The position numbers and the translations under genes are program-made. DNA of 64,000 nucleotides from Pieris napi (Eukaryota; Arthropoda; Insecta; Lepidoptera; Pieridae), in NCBI RefSeq assembly GCF_905475465.1, contig NC_062236.1, positions 1,312,001 to 1,376,000 on the forward strand, read 5' to 3'. The notes under the pieces were generated by a model. The model saw only the letters and a program-made list of their open reading frames with translations, searched no databases and was not told the DNA's origin. This document shows positions 1-12,111 of the stretch, piece after piece (position 1 is the first letter of the stretch; every line of letters starts with the position of its first letter).

Positions 1-667
1 ATCCTTGGTATTTCCATGGATAAAGGTCTGTCATGAGAACTAGTGTCGGTAGATAAAACACTTTAGGGGCTTCAGTGAATGTAAAACGGCTCGTAACTTA
101 TAAAACTCGAGTGTTTTAGACTACACCTATAAATTATACGGAATTTTATGACATATTTTAGAGAACCATTTACCACGCAATTTCCGCATTCACTGAAACA
201 AAACGAAAAGAGTCTTGAAGCACCTTTTTAATTGAAGTACTGATTCATATCACCGATTCTGTGTGATGAATAGAGGTGCTTTAGTTATCTTTGTAAGCTT
301 AAGGTGGTTTGGATGCTGTGGACTGTTAATAGAAAACCTAGGGAACACAAGTGTACAGTTAAACGGAGTGGAGATGACCTGCACCTGTCAATTGGTGGAA
401 GAGATAGCGATGGAAGTTTGTCGTTGACTAAGAAATTGGGTTTCATATATGGAGGTGTATAGAGAATGATGTTTAACATACACGTATTTAATATAGTATA
501 TTTATATTTAACGAGTCGTAACTTTAACGGCCACAAACGCGAATTTACTACATTTTTAACTCGGTTTCTAGTGCTTCCAGTGGTAAGTGATATATCATTA
601 CATCAACTTTTGATCATCTATTAAAAGGTTGAAATATTCCGCTGGATTATTGTTACTATAAAAAAAA
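1..667. other. Left-edge non-coding DNA, nothing recognised
   Basis: AT-rich sequence without a convincing coding frame, RNA gene or repeat family that I recognise. Short open frames here have no family motifs. Confidence 0.5.
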
Positions 668-903
668 CCAGTGGCGCTAAAATCCTTTATTAGCCTCACA
701 TATCTGTATCTGTATCTTGATCATTAATTTTTCTAATAGGCAAGTAGGTGATCAGCCTCTTCCTGACACGTCACGTAAGCTTTTTGGGTCTAAGGCCCAT
801 TTCCCTGCGATAGTCTCCCAAGAGACATATGCGCACACAGAAAAGTCCATTGTTGCACAGTCGTGGAAAGAACCTACGGGCTCAGGTATGAGAGTCGCAC
901 TTT
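668..903 (-). repeat. tRNA-derived SINE (family A), copy 1
   Basis: The minus strand reads as a tRNA-like head (AGTGCGACTCTCAT, then a decayed B box) followed by the family body with 'acccaaaaag' and the 3' end 'agcgccactg'. The same body recurs in seven other places in this window in both orientations. Diverged copy. Confidence 0.7.
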
Positions 904-961
904 TTATATAATCCTTACTATATAAACCAAAAGAATGTTATTTATGTATATATTTTTTTTA

Positions 962-1180
962 TAGAACACAGGGGCAGGAGGCTCACCTGATGTTAAGTGA
1001 TAACGCCACCCATAAACACTCTCCATTCCAGATGGCTCGAGAGTGCGATGCCGGCCTTTTAAGAATTGGGACGCTGTTTCCTCGAAGGACCCTAAGTCAA
1101 AATGTACTTCAGTGGGCAGTTGGTTCCACAGTAGTCGTGCGCGGCAGTTTTTGCCTTTACAAAAAAAAATATACATTCAC
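962..1180 (-). repeat. LINE 3' fragment (reverse transcriptase ORF end plus tail)
   Basis: Minus-strand frame carries LLWNQLPTEV, FDLGSFEE and FLKGR. These are the C-terminal motifs of a non-LTR retrotransposon reverse-transcriptase ORF that also occurs at 42960 and 50080. It is followed by the tail with 'cacttaacatcaggtgagcc'. It is 5'-truncated, as is usual for LINEs. Confidence 0.65.
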
Positions 1181-1757
1181 GTCTTTTTCCTTAAGGGGTA
1201 AACAGACCCTGACACAACTCTGGCTCAACCACTTTCATGACATTCACCATGCATACAGTTATGGGTATTTTCAACCTGTCTCTTCTCTCTTACGTCCTGG
1301 ATCTGATCCAGGTATGTAGGACGACAATGCCTGCCCAATCCGACTACACCATCCACGATTGCCTATGGTACTTGTAATCGCATTCCCAAAAACTAAACTA
1401 AAAAATAATAACAATATTTCTCTCCTAACCAGCCTTTCCGAGTCTAATTAACCAGTACAAAAGGAGTTGCACATATCAAGCCATTTATAGACAATAAATT
1501 GTCCTACATTTTTAACTTGTATACAATTAATCTAAAACATCTGTCTCGCGATTAAAAAGTACTAATTCAATACTATGTTAGCTATGTATAGCAAGTAATG
1601 AGATCAGGCGTACTTGTGTTGAATACCAATGTATGAATGTGTGCGATCTGTCATACCAGCATCATCGCAGTGTATGTTTGTTTCAGTGGTGAATATATAA
1701 CATTTTTTACAAGCTGTTTACGTCGTTTAGACAGTAGTGAAAGTCAAAGTAAATCAG

Positions 1758-2009
1758 TAGCGCTTCAACCTTTTTAGGTCTGGGCCTCAGATTTCTGTAT
1801 TTGTTTCATGATCATTTGTCAATCAAATACGCAAGTATTGCCTCGCCTCCTGTGCCTGACACACCGTCGACTTTTTGGGTCTAACGGTTTCCTTCACCGT
1901 TCGAGCGAATGTTAAATGCGCACATGGAATGTCCATTGGTGCACAGCCGTGGATCAAAACTACGAACTCAGGGATGAGAGTCCCACGCTAAAGCCACTAG
2001 GCTCAACAA
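1758..2009 (-). repeat. tRNA-derived SINE (family A), copy 2
   Basis: Nearly full-length minus-strand copy. The head region reads TGAGAGTCCCACGC on the plus strand; the body includes 'gactttttgggtctaa' and 'ttcaccgttcgagcg'; the 3' end is 'agtagcgcttcaacc'. Confidence 0.75.
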
Positions 2010-2496
2010 TGAAAGTCATACTAGTAATAAATATTGAGTTATATGTGAAAAACTTCGTAAATTGTTGAAAAGCGAAACTACTCTGTACCGATGTTTGGTG
2101 CGAGTAAACAAGGTCGACTTTGGGAGAACTATCCCGGGAATAAAATCATACATTCACGAACATTTGTCACCACTTTAATGATATTCATGCGAGGATGCTA
2201 CAAAAACTTTAAACTGTCAAAAATGTAATATTGAATCACTATGTATGAAACAAACTGTACCATTTGTGTATGTGTGTGTGTACTCGGGACATTCACCTGG
2301 TCGCAATGCGATAAACGCTTACCTACATTGTGGTTGAATGTTTTCGATGATTGAGACTCATACGCCCGTAACCACTTTTTCATTGTAAATGATACCATAC
2401 AATTATAAAATAAACATTTTAATTACCAAGCCTTAAATTAATAATTTTTTGTACTGCCATTATGATTCGAATGTTAACTTAAAAATACCAATATAC

Positions 2497-2617
2497 CAAT
2501 GACGCTACAACCTTTTAGGTCTAGGCCTCAGATTGTATATGCTCCGTCATCATAGACAGTCCATTGGTGCACAGCCGGGGACCGAACCCACGACCCTAGG
2601 TATGAGAGTCGCATTTA
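2497..2617 (-). repeat. tRNA-derived SINE (family A), internally deleted copy 3
   Basis: Both SINE ends are present ('gacgctacaaccttttaggt' and 'ggtatgagagtcgcat'), but the central ~130 bp of the body are missing compared with the copies at 1758 and 54275. Confidence 0.65.
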
Positions 2618-2689
2618 AATAGCAACCGCAAAATACAAAGCCGTAATTAGAAAGATAAATTATTATAAATAGATATATATAACTACCTG

Positions 2690-3030
2690 GTGCCTGCGAC
2701 TGCGTCAGCGCAGGATTAGTATTTCGCGTAGCTTATATTAACTATTTAAGATAAACATTTCCATCATACATTACATATGTGTAACTCTAGCGGTTTTGGC
2801 AGCGCACGCCAGAATAGCTAGCAGATGGTAGATTTTTTCCTACTTACTTGATATTTTGGAAAATTCACACAATACTTTTATAAATTGTAGCCTATGTGTT
2901 ATTCTGATGTACAAGCTATATTGTAAAGTTCCATTAAAATCCATTCAGTAGTTTTTACGTGAAAGAATAACAAACATCCATCCATACTTACAAACAAACA
3001 AATTTATTAGCAACAGAATAATAAAACGAC
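2690..3030 (+). repeat. Probable LINE 3'-untranslated remnant
   Basis: Starts with 'ctacctggtgcctgcgactg' and ends with a run of related words, 'aacaaacatccatccatact'. Sequences of this type are common tails of dispersed repeats in lepidopteran genomes. Called from memory of that pattern; no coding motif remains. Confidence 0.4.
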
Positions 3031-3172
3031 CCATTAAATATATTATGAATTGTGAACTTTTCATCAGACACCCTAATTCTAAGTCTAACACGCAATGTTG
3101 ACTATTATTAAATGACTTTACTATAATTAATAGGTTTTATACCTATATATACTCTGTTGGCTGCTTTAAAGA

Positions 3173-3392
3173 GAGAAATGTTGGCCTACTGACTATCAAC
3201 CCTAAGGTCGTGTGTTTAAATCACGGCTGAGCACTAATCGATTATCTTTCTATACACGCATCTCTGGTTCATATGGTGAATATATCGTGAGGAAACCGAC
3301 ATATTATATCTTAGTCTGAAAAATTGGCAAGCGTCAAGAAACGATCACCTGGCTGATCATCATGAGGCCATGGTTATAACGCCACTAGATTT
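3173..3392 (+). repeat. Diverged tRNA-derived SINE (family A), copy 4
   Basis: Plus-strand copy with 'gttggcctactgactatcaa' as A-box region, 'ccctaaggtcgtgtgtttaa' near the B box, 'cgtgaggaaaccgac' and 'aacgccact' at the 3' end. Many substitutions, so an old insertion. Confidence 0.55.
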
Positions 3393-3600
3393 TTATTTAT
3401 ATATCTTCGTCGTATTTTACCTTCAGGATACCACCACAGATCTCCACCTGCTACAGTCCTGACATATCTCTCATCCACATTCGTGACATCCATCATGTAT
3501 GTATGTTAGGTGTACATTTTTCCCTTCTCTAGTACCTCCTGGATTTGGTCCAGGTATGTCCCTCTAAGACCCGACTTCACCACCCACGGTTACTTTGTAT

Positions 3601-3715
3601 ATTTGTTAACCGCTTTTAAAATACCGGCAACGCATTTGCGAGCCTTCTGGCAATGACCATGGGCGGCGATATCACTTAACATCAGATGAGCCTTCTGCCC
3701 GATTGCCTCCTAATC
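3601..3715 (+). repeat. LINE 3' tail fragment
   Basis: Contains 'gcaacgcatttgcgagcc', 'atgggcggcgatatcactta' and 'acatcagatgagcc', the same 3' tail that follows the reverse transcriptase fragments at 962 and 50080. Confidence 0.6.
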
Positions 3716-3719
3716 TTCT

Positions 3720-3895
3720 TCTTTTAGTGCCTCTCCATTACTGGAGGTTGGCCGTCAGTATCTTGAAGCGTGTCTTGTCCTGTGCCAGATGCAGCAACTC
3801 TTCCGCAGTTGCAATACCTGTCCATTCTCTAACGTTGCGAAGCCATGATTTCTTCCTTCTACCAACACGCCGTTTACCTTGGATTTTACCGATTA
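3720..3895 (-). repeat. RTE-like LINE C-terminal fragment
   Basis: The minus strand encodes GKRRVGRRKKSWLRNVREW, then TGIATAEELLHLAQDKTRF and ILTANLQ. A basic GRR-K-SWLRN-REW block followed by ELL/F-x-LA-D and LTANL is the usual end of RTE-clade LINE reverse transcriptase ORFs. Dead 5'-truncated fragment. A sister fragment lies at 24222-24320. Confidence 0.65.
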
Positions 3896-3931
3896 TAATT
3901 AATTGCCTCCTAATACATATATATATATATA

Positions 3932-4610
3932 CAGTCAAAACCGTTTATAACGACATCGTTTACAACGACCTATCGGTTATTACAACCAGATTGTACGGTC
4001 CCGTCCGAATCCCTATTAAACTATTCAGTAAACAAACCGCTTATAACAACATCGGATACAGCGACATATCGCTTACAACGACGAAATTTTATCGATATTC
4101 ATCGGCTATAACGACCAACCGCTTCTTGTCTCAGCAAAACAAAACAATACAAACGATTTTAAATCTTATTTATAAGCATTGAATGAATATTGAGGCATCT
4201 TATTACCTTCGCACATTATCCCAACGAACAGTTTCAGCCAACAACGATTTCCGAGGCTCTTAAAAAAATTTGTTGCCTTTAACGAACAGTTTGATACTGG
4301 TGATACTCATACCTTGAGGAGTATGAAACGTAAAATGCAAAAAATATTTGAGACTGGGCTAAAAAAAAAACTTACTGATTACTTTTGTACCTAACTACAC
4401 GACTACTACTACTACGACTCGTTTACATATTATAATATTAACATACCATATAACCCATACCTACCTATTCTAGATCGATAACTATGATAATATAACTATG
4501 TACATACATATGTACTGTACTTGTGTATATGACATTGCTTATAACGACTATCGGATATAACGTCGGCAACTATACGGTCCCTTCAATGTCGTTATAACCG
4601 GTTTTGACTG
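3932..4610. mobile_element. pogo/Tigger-like non-autonomous DNA transposon (679 bp)
   Basis: Terminal inverted repeats of about 27 bp with 2-3 mismatches begin CAGTCAAAACCG and end with the complement CGGTTTTGACTG. The element lies between TA dinucleotides (3930-3931 and 4611-4612), as expected for Tc1/mariner/pogo target choice. The interior repeats 'ataacgac'/'acaacgac' words many times, which suggests subterminal transposase sites. No transposase frame is left. A related end lies at 41587. The left TA is within an AT microsatellite, so the duplication is only weakly informative. Confidence 0.75.
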
Positions 4611-4889
4611 TATATAAAAAAAAGCTTATTCATCGACATGTCCAAACCACCTAAGCATATCCTTTCGTATATAAATTACCTAAAAACAAACTTAAACATT
4701 ATTTATAGTATGAGTAATGGTCGCTAGAGATAAACAATATTAATTAACGCTGGCAACAAAAAACCGGCTCCGCGCAAACATTTTAATAATACATTTTATA
4801 TTGATACATGTTGCCTAGACCAGATCGAGTGAACACCTGCCTTGTACCACAATGACAATTAATTTTATTATTACTTTGAATTGAGCAGT
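4611..4889. other. AT-rich spacer, nothing recognised
   Basis: Short non-coding stretch between the pogo-like element and the next SINE; no motif found. Confidence 0.4.
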
Positions 4890-5147
4890 GTTCTTGGTTT
4901 CCATGCGACTCTCATGCAAGTCGGTTCGATCCCCGGCTGTGCACTAATGGACTTTATATGTGTGCATTTAACATTCGAACGGTGAAGGAAAATATCGGGG
5001 GTAAAGCTTGCCTTAGACCCAAAAAGCCGACGACGGGTCTCAGGCACAGAAGGGTGATCACCTACTTGCCTATTAGATTGACAAATGATGGTGAAACAGA
5101 TACAGAAATCTGAGGCCCAGACCTAAAAAGGCTGTAACGCCACTGAT
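4890..5147 (+). repeat. tRNA-derived SINE (family A), copy 5
   Basis: Plus-strand copy with a good Pol III B box (GGTTCGATCC), then 'ccggctgtgcactaatgga', the body with 'cttagacccaaaaagccga' and the 3' end 'ggctgtaacgccactgat'. The A-box half of the head is truncated. Confidence 0.75.
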
Positions 5148-6725
5148 ATATTTATAATTTACTTTTACTTAGAATTCTCTTATATTGTACGTATTTTTCG
5201 TAACTTTTAAAGTATTTTGCATTGCCAACGGTTTTCTCTGACTTCCAACACTACGCGGAGGCTGTAAGATGTATACAGCCTCGGTGGCTTAGCAACACAT
5301 GCCACATAACGCAGAGGTTTTGTATTCGTCTCCCCATACTAAATGAGCAGTAATCTGAACAAATAATACAAAATTCCTTTTAAAAGCTACCACCATGGTC
5401 TCCATTGAACAACTATACCGAATTGTGCTTGGAAAGGAAACGTTGAGTTATATAAAATCACTTCAATTACGACTATAAATATGAAGAAGAAGAATCCCTC
5501 AACTACTCTATCATCAGAACCTCACCACACTACTTTCAGCCGTCTTCTTCCAAGAATAAAAACGATTTCTAAGAACCTCTGTATTATTTGTCGTCCATTA
5601 AAAACAGATACAATAAATTCCTTTTAAAGCAAAACATAATAAAATAAAACTCCATATGACTCCAAAATGTACAAAAACACTGGCTTACTCTTTGTCAAAG
5701 CATTACACAAACGAATCCGCGGGCCAACCTTGAATTGTAGATAGTTTTTGTTTGAACAACCTTGACTAGTCACACAACAGTCGCATATCTTGGTTTTTCC
5801 TTTCGTATTTTAATATTCCCGATAGAATAACAACGTTTACTCTCAAAAGTATTTGCCTATTTCAAAAATACAATGATTTTTGTTTGTATAATTTACTAAA
5901 CTGCTTAAATCTTTAAAATAAAGACAAACGTAACGCTGCACTTTCACCATCTCTCTGTCTTACCCAAGAGTAAGTTTCCTGGTTATCTCACAAAAATACG
6001 AGCAAAGAGAAAATATATTTATGTATCTATTTCTTATAGTAGTTTTAGTAACAATTATTCTTATTTTTTTATTTACCATACTATACTTTTACACACAAAT
6101 CTTCCAAGTCTTCTTTACTTACACTGTTAATTTTTACTATTATTATTCTTCTATAATTACTATTATATTATTTTTATCTTTTTGCGTCTGAGGCGCAAAC
6201 TAACTGTTGTGGTCTCCGGTAGAATGACCAGCGCTGTGGAACATTCTGCTCCACAGCATAATGCTGAGCCAGGGCCAGTTACAATCACAACACACACACA
6301 TTACCACTTAAAATGTACCTTATTCCTTTTTTTCTTACCATATTTTTCTGTTATTTGTCTTTTTTGATTATTATTCTTATTTTGTGTGTGTCTGTGTTTC
6401 GTCAGTAATAAATGTTATGTTAATTAAGGTATATATGTATTATTTATTTATATATTAATGCTCATAAAAATACATATAGTTCACGAGTTATCCTCATCTG
6501 CGTTACGTTAGCAAATAACTTTAAAGCTTTAATAAACTAATGTCAACTTTGTAATGAGAAAAGTTTACGTTTTTTAAACAAACTCGCGACACAGTAGTTT
6601 CGTTATTCCATATTCAAAATATCATTTTGCTTCAAGTCGTCAAACTAACGTCGTTTTTTTAAACAGAAGGCAAAAGAATATACAAAAACCGGATATAGCT
6701 GATTTAGTAATAAGTACAAATTTAG
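5148..6725. other. Intergenic, mostly unassigned
   Basis: AT-rich with no gene seen. A GC-richer patch at 6183-6290 contains the foldback 'tggaacattctgctcca' and a short CA run (6288-6299). It looks like part of a dispersed repeat, but I cannot name the family. Confidence 0.35.
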
Positions 6726-6965
6726 ATGTCATGTGGAACATGGTGTAATGGTTGCAGCTCCTTACAAACGTTGTATAAAACAAAAAACTTGGCGATTAAA
6801 AAGAGTGGCAGAGAGTTTATTGCCAGTTCTTCTCTTCCGTTCTACGTCCTTGATTTGAGAACTGGCAATAAATGTAAAATTAGAAGCATTTAATGTATAT
6901 TTCTATTTTGACGTTCATAAGTGTACATTGTGTTACCTACATGATTTTTGACTTTTTATTTAACA
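6726..6965 (+). repeat. LINE 3' UTR repeat (family L3), copy 1
   Basis: Contains 'tgtcatgtggaacatggtgt', 'aatggttgcagctcctta', 'ttgccagttcttctcttccg' and 'cataagtgtacattgtgtta'. The same ~240 bp occurs reversed at 15303-15545 and 47745-48002. The other two copies end in A-rich 'aaagtcaaa' tails, so this reads as the 3' end of a non-LTR element. Confidence 0.65.
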
Positions 6966-7060
6966 AATCTATTCTCAGACGAAATGCACATAATTAATAA
7001 AAATCTGTCGGGCCGCGTCGGAGAGTTTCGGTTAGAAACAATGTGACTAGAATTTTATCT

Positions 7061-7195
7061 ATCTATTCGACTTAGGGTTCTTCAACAACGTTCGTTACAA
7101 TACTTAAATGTTCAGCTACGCTCTTATGAGCCTTCTGGTAAGTCAGTCTATGGACAGCAGTATCACTTAACATCAGGCGAGGCCCGTTTGCAAAA
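7061..7195 (+). repeat. LINE 3' fragment
   Basis: Starts in the 'ttcgacttagggttcttc' coding words (FDLGFF, cf. FDLGSF at 43255) and ends in 'cacttaacatcaggcgaggc'. Short truncated copy of the family also at 42960 and 50080. Confidence 0.5.
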
Positions 7196-7320
7196 CTTTC
7201 ACTAAGAAAGTTGATTTCAGCGAGTAATACGTATAAGGATTGGGGTATCAATGTATAATAATTGTAAATATCATTACGTATACATGTGTACAGAAAGCGT
7301 TGATACCTGGTTTTAAAGAA

Positions 7321-7410
7321 AGCATTGTTAAGTACCACCGCCCATGGACACTCAATTCCGCACGAGTGCGTTGCCGGCCTTTTAAGAATTACTACGCTCT
7401 TTTCTTGTCC
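7321..7410 (-). repeat. LINE 3' tail fragment, opposite orientation
   Basis: Plus strand reads 'taccaccgcccatggacact' then 'gttgccggccttttaagaat'. This is the reverse complement of the LINE tail at 50280-50350. Confidence 0.5.
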
Positions 7411-7439
7411 GATCGTTATATAAAACTAATAAAATGAAT

Positions 7440-8670
7440 GTTATTAATAACGAAATTTGCAAGGAATTAATAGCAAAGCGTTCAAGGACAAACGTATGAC
7501 GCAGAAGTATTTGTTTTGCATTGTGTGTGGACGCCATTCGTCATGTTGCTTGTAAGCACAGATAATTATAATGTACAGTCTCACTTGTAGCGGTGAATCT
7601 TAGCAGGATCACATATATACCTTCAGATACTTGTGTATACTAATATTATAAAGAGGATAGATTTGTATTCAAGTATGTTTGTAACGAGTCAAAAGTACTG
7701 GACTTTAAAAATTATTTCACCACTTCAATGCTACATTATCACTGATTAATATAGGCTATAACTACAATAGTGTTACCCAAGGTGTAAAAATTGCCTATCT
7801 TATATCTTATATCGCATGCGCTGCGAAGATTATTTATAATAGATTGTTTTTTAAATAATAATATTAAAGAAAATATCTCAAATGAGTGTATTATACGCAC
7901 ACACTCATACATAACATAACACACGCACACACGCATACTAAAGGTCTTATACGACTTTTGTTTGATTAGACTACTTACACTAAGACTACTTTTCTTTACT
8001 TTTTTCTTAAAACCAACAGCACAAAAGTGTAGTGTGGGGACAAGCGTTAAATCAATTTTAGTGAAGTAAAGTGACTTAGTCTCAAGCCCCAGGTGTTAAT
8101 TAAGGGACTAAATTCATTCTCTACGGTCTCATTGTCATTATCAAGTCGGTATCTACGTGTCTTCACCTTTACATACTAAATTCCATATTGTTAAGTCGCC
8201 AGCTCATGAAATCGCTATCAGTGAGACCGGCTATCTCGTTCTTACCGGATGGCACCTCATATGGGCCACATTTGTACCCAGTTCCCACACCCGCACGTAA
8301 TGTTTGGAAATGCGGGAACGAGACTGATGAAAAATTTATTGCCGTCAAGCCGTTTAAGTCTGAGCTGTTTATATATTTAATTATAATAAATTAGTTTAGT
8401 TTGTAGTTTGTAAATGAAATGATTCGGTATTGAAAAACGGTTAGTTCGTTTTATTGTATTAGTTTTTAAGTCTTGGAAGCAATAGGTAGAAAGATTAATT
8501 TTTATTTCTTCTTATGTATAAACTAATAAAGAACCGTATTTTAAACATTTGTAAGGACAATTTATATAAATTTTAGAACAATATATATTATATAACAATT
8601 TATTTAAATAAACACAACTCGTTTCGATTTTTTTACTCGTTTTACTCATTCATTTATTACACATTATTCA
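7440..8670. other. Intergenic, no gene seen
   Basis: AT-rich. A patch around 8187-8340 has a short frame with ARNVWKCGNE that resembles repeat-derived sequence, but I cannot assign it. Confidence 0.35.
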
Positions 8671-8674
8671 TTTA

Positions 8675-9215
8675 TTTTTGAAGTGAAACCTCTTTAGGCG
8701 CATGAGGGTAAAATTTTTACTGATGAAACGCAATAATAATAGTATTAGCGTCACGAAGATGTGCAGCGTTTTTGTCGAAGAAAAGGGAGAGAGCGATTGA
8801 GACCGATTGAGAGTGAGAAGGGCGAATTACCTTTTAAAAATTATATTTTTAAAAATTAAAATTTCGTAAAGATAATTTATGAAATGTTAGTTGTGTTTAT
8901 ATAAAATACTAATATTTTATGCAAAATACTTTATTGAAATCTCAAATGACGAATTGTAGATTAAAATGCCATGTGTTTTTATCATCGAAGAAATAAATTT
9001 AATTATAATTTATAAAAAAAAAAATATAATTTGTATGGATTTTCCACACTTTTAATATTTTAATGACACTTAAATTCTTTTTTCCCTCCCTCTCAGTCTC
9101 CGAAATCTAAAGTTTTAGATTTGTATAAATATGAACAAGACTAAAAATTAGTTTGCCAAAGAAGTTTCACTTCTGACATGTGTACTTTGTACGCACGCAC
9201 TTTCTTTTATATAAC
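8675..9215. repeat. Possible MITE with GAAGT-AA-TTCTTT ends
   Basis: Left part reads 'gaagtgaaacctctttagg'. The right part reads 'ccaaagaagtttcacttc', which is its imperfect inverse, followed by 'gtacgcacgcac'. The arrangement matches the better preserved pair at 33806-34192 (GAAGTTATACTTCTTTAGG inverse to AGAAGTATAACTTC). Boundaries are approximate. Confidence 0.4.
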
Positions 9216-9221
9216 AGAACG

Positions 9222-9285
9222 CTAACAGGCAAGAGGATCGCCTAATATTAAGTGATTGCCGCCCATGGGCACTCAATGGAAAGGT
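9222..9285 (-). repeat. LINE 3' tail fragment
   Basis: Short stretch 'gattgccgcccatgggcact' after 'aggcaagaggatcgcc', reverse of the LINE tail at 3640-3710. Confidence 0.4.
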
Positions 9286-10734
9286 GGAATTTCGTCTGAT
9301 GATGAAACTTAGAAGTCAAAAATTTTACAAACAAAAATTCAAATCCTACATTCACATAAATAATTCCACTAAATAATAACATTCTCAAATCACCTAAATA
9401 CCGCTGTCAATTCATCATCTATTGTTGTAATGAATAATTATTAATCTCGAATGTTGAAACCTCGATTTAAACACCCATTATTCGACAGCATTATTTCAGA
9501 CAAGCCATTAAATCCTTTTCATCATTAATGGGTGATATTTTCTACTCTAATGCCTGAGCTTTCATCCATAAATCCAGTGGCCCTAGTCCTGTCAGTCACA
9601 TATTGGTGGGGTACAATAAATAGAAACAAGACAGGACAATTGGCCACTATATTGTTGTTGTCATACATATATAACAATTGTTTATTTCTAAACAAACCTC
9701 AAATATTTCGCAGCTAGGAAGTTTTTATTGGATCCAATTATCGTTTTTAGTATTTTCCTTTACTTATAATTTATGTTTCCGTTTAAACCGTTAAAGCATC
9801 CACAAATATTTCAAGATATTAGAAAAATCAGTCCAGCCATTCTCGAGTTTTAGCGAGACAAACGAAAAGCTATTTTTATTTCTTTAAAAATAGTACTTTG
9901 TTGAATGACAAGGCAAAACTCAGGAGCGGTATCGAATCGCAATCATCGCAACTAATTTTATTAGAAAAATTCATGGTTTATTTAAGAACTTCGTAGGCAC
10001 CGACCCGTGACACAAAATGAATAAAGAATAGCGAATATAAGGTTCATTCGACTATCAGGACATAATTACTGGCTGTTTTAATAGAAATCGCAAACTAAAA
10101 ATCCACTGAGCACAGCTTACTAGTACAATCGTTTGCAATTCAAAATGGCGATTAATTTCATCTGCCAAATCACCTTCAAATAGTTTAATTTACCAAATCA
10201 AACATCCATAGTAGTTAAACATAAAAACAAACCATCAAAACATGTTTTTATTTCTTAATTATTACCAAATCGATCTCTCGTTTGGATTCGACATGGAAAC
10301 GCGGATTACGTAAGTCTCCGTAGTCGATTTTTTATTGCGACATTAAATGAGGCACCGCCTACATTGGGTTAGAACATTACGTCGTATAGCGCGTTCATAT
10401 AAATTGTTAAATAACCTATAAAACACGATCTCCTACCAATTTTATAGCTCCCTTTGTTGATACATTTATTGCGCATAGTATGTTTAAACTTTCAAATGTC
10501 GCTTGAGTCGGATTTAAAGTATTTCCTTGGAAAAAATCCCTTTATTTAGCCTCAATTTTGATTATTTCATAGGCATGTAGGAAAACTTATGTCTGAAGTT
10601 TGGCGGCGTTTTCTCCAAACGAGCTGATGTTAAAGGAATAATTGCATGGCTAGATTTGGAACTAACGACCTTGCGAGTCTACATAAGCTAATATCGCTAA
10701 TAGAGAAGTTGATATATGAATTTCCATTTTTTTT
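9286..10734. other. Intergenic, no gene seen
   Basis: AT-rich, no family motifs in any frame and no clear repeat. Confidence 0.4.
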
Positions 10735-10850
10735 TAGAAACTCACCTGGTTTTAAGTCATACCGCCGCCCATGGACACTCTCAATGCCAGATGGCTTGCG
10801 AGTGTGTTGTCTTTTAAGAATTGGTACACTCTTTTCTTGTCGCAAGTCAA
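10735..10850 (-). repeat. LINE 3' fragment
   Basis: Minus strand encodes RKPSGIESVHGRRYDLKPGE, the frame into which the same LINE tail reads at 962-1180, followed upstream by PILKRQHT. Truncated. Confidence 0.55.
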
Positions 10851-10996
10851 ATTGAAACCCTATTATATTTACCGTTTCGGACCCAAAGCCCCCGAGTTAA
10901 TCTCATTGAACGAAAAGCCTATTACAATATAAAGGATTACTTTCGAGCTAATACTTAGGAAGAATTGCCCCAGTTCTGATTTTAAACGATATTCCT

Positions 10997-11052
10997 AAAT
11001 AATGAGTAAATTTTGATATAGATATCCTGGTATCAAAATTTACTCATTATTT
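10997..11052. repeat. Perfect hairpin, 22-bp arms
   Basis: Arm 10997-11018 (AAATAATGAGTAAATTTTGA...) is the exact inverse of 11031-11052, separated by a 12-nt loop. It is too perfect for decayed sequence. Confidence 0.7.
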
Positions 11053-12111
11053 TGGCTTATCATTCATATGAATTATTACCCCGGAAATCTGAACTTTAAA
11101 CCAAAATAACTGCAATAACAAATTGCATGAATTGACATTAATAATCTTATAAGGAAGTTGTGATTACAGCAATCTTCTTATTAACTTCAACAAAATTTAA
11201 ATTATTATCTGTACCGTTCCAGACGACTCGAGATAAGGTTTTTATTGCGCAATTCGATAATTTTTGCGCTTGTATAGCGCAATTTACCTTTTATACCTGT
11301 CGTTATTACTACTAGAAATTTAATTTAACCTTTTTAAGTATCGAGAAGTTGCTTAAGCGAGAGTACGGCTACTGTTAATAATAATTAAATATTTAAAAAA
11401 AATCTTTTTAAATCCTATCTCTACTAAAAACATACAAGATTATTATATATATATAACTTACTAATAAAATTGTATGGTATTTTTTGCGCAATTAAAAACA
11501 TTACGTTAATTTCCGAACCAATCCTACTTAAGATCCTTCAAGTGAGAAGCGTACCAATTCTTAAAAAGCCAGCAACACACTCGACAATGTTTATGAGCTA
11601 ACCTAACACATAACTTTGTTTTAAAATAAGTGTTGTTTGCCATAGTCATTTTGTATGAAGATTTGCTATTTTAAAAGAGTATCTCTCTTGGCCTACACCC
11701 TCTGTCTTCTTTGCCGATGAGTAGGGATGTCTACTAATTCAAATTTAAAGACGTAGAAGTGATACCTGTATCTTATATTCCATAATAAACATATTTTTAA
11801 CATCAGATTAACAAACAATCCGTACATAACTCATCGTAAATAATTGAAACGTATTAGGAATAAAATACTATAATAAAACCGCTCAACCCTATTCCAATCG
11901 TGGAAAATGTGCCACAAACGTAAAGCATTTAAGATATTCACATTTTGTTTTATCGCAATATTGTATGTATTTCACAATAGCCATTCATCATGGAGACGAC
12001 TGTAAATCTCAAATTAGGAACATTGTAAAGTTTTACTGACTTCCAACTCAGGTACGGTTCGTGTTACCTTCGAAACAATAGACTAAAGATTGGTAGTCAT
12101 TATTTTCTCTT
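11053..12111. other. Intergenic with a small LINE scrap
   Basis: Only 11519-11590 is recognisable: 'cttcaagtgagaagcgtacc' followed by 'aattcttaaaaagccagcaa', a diverged LINE 3' end. The rest shows no gene. Confidence 0.4.
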
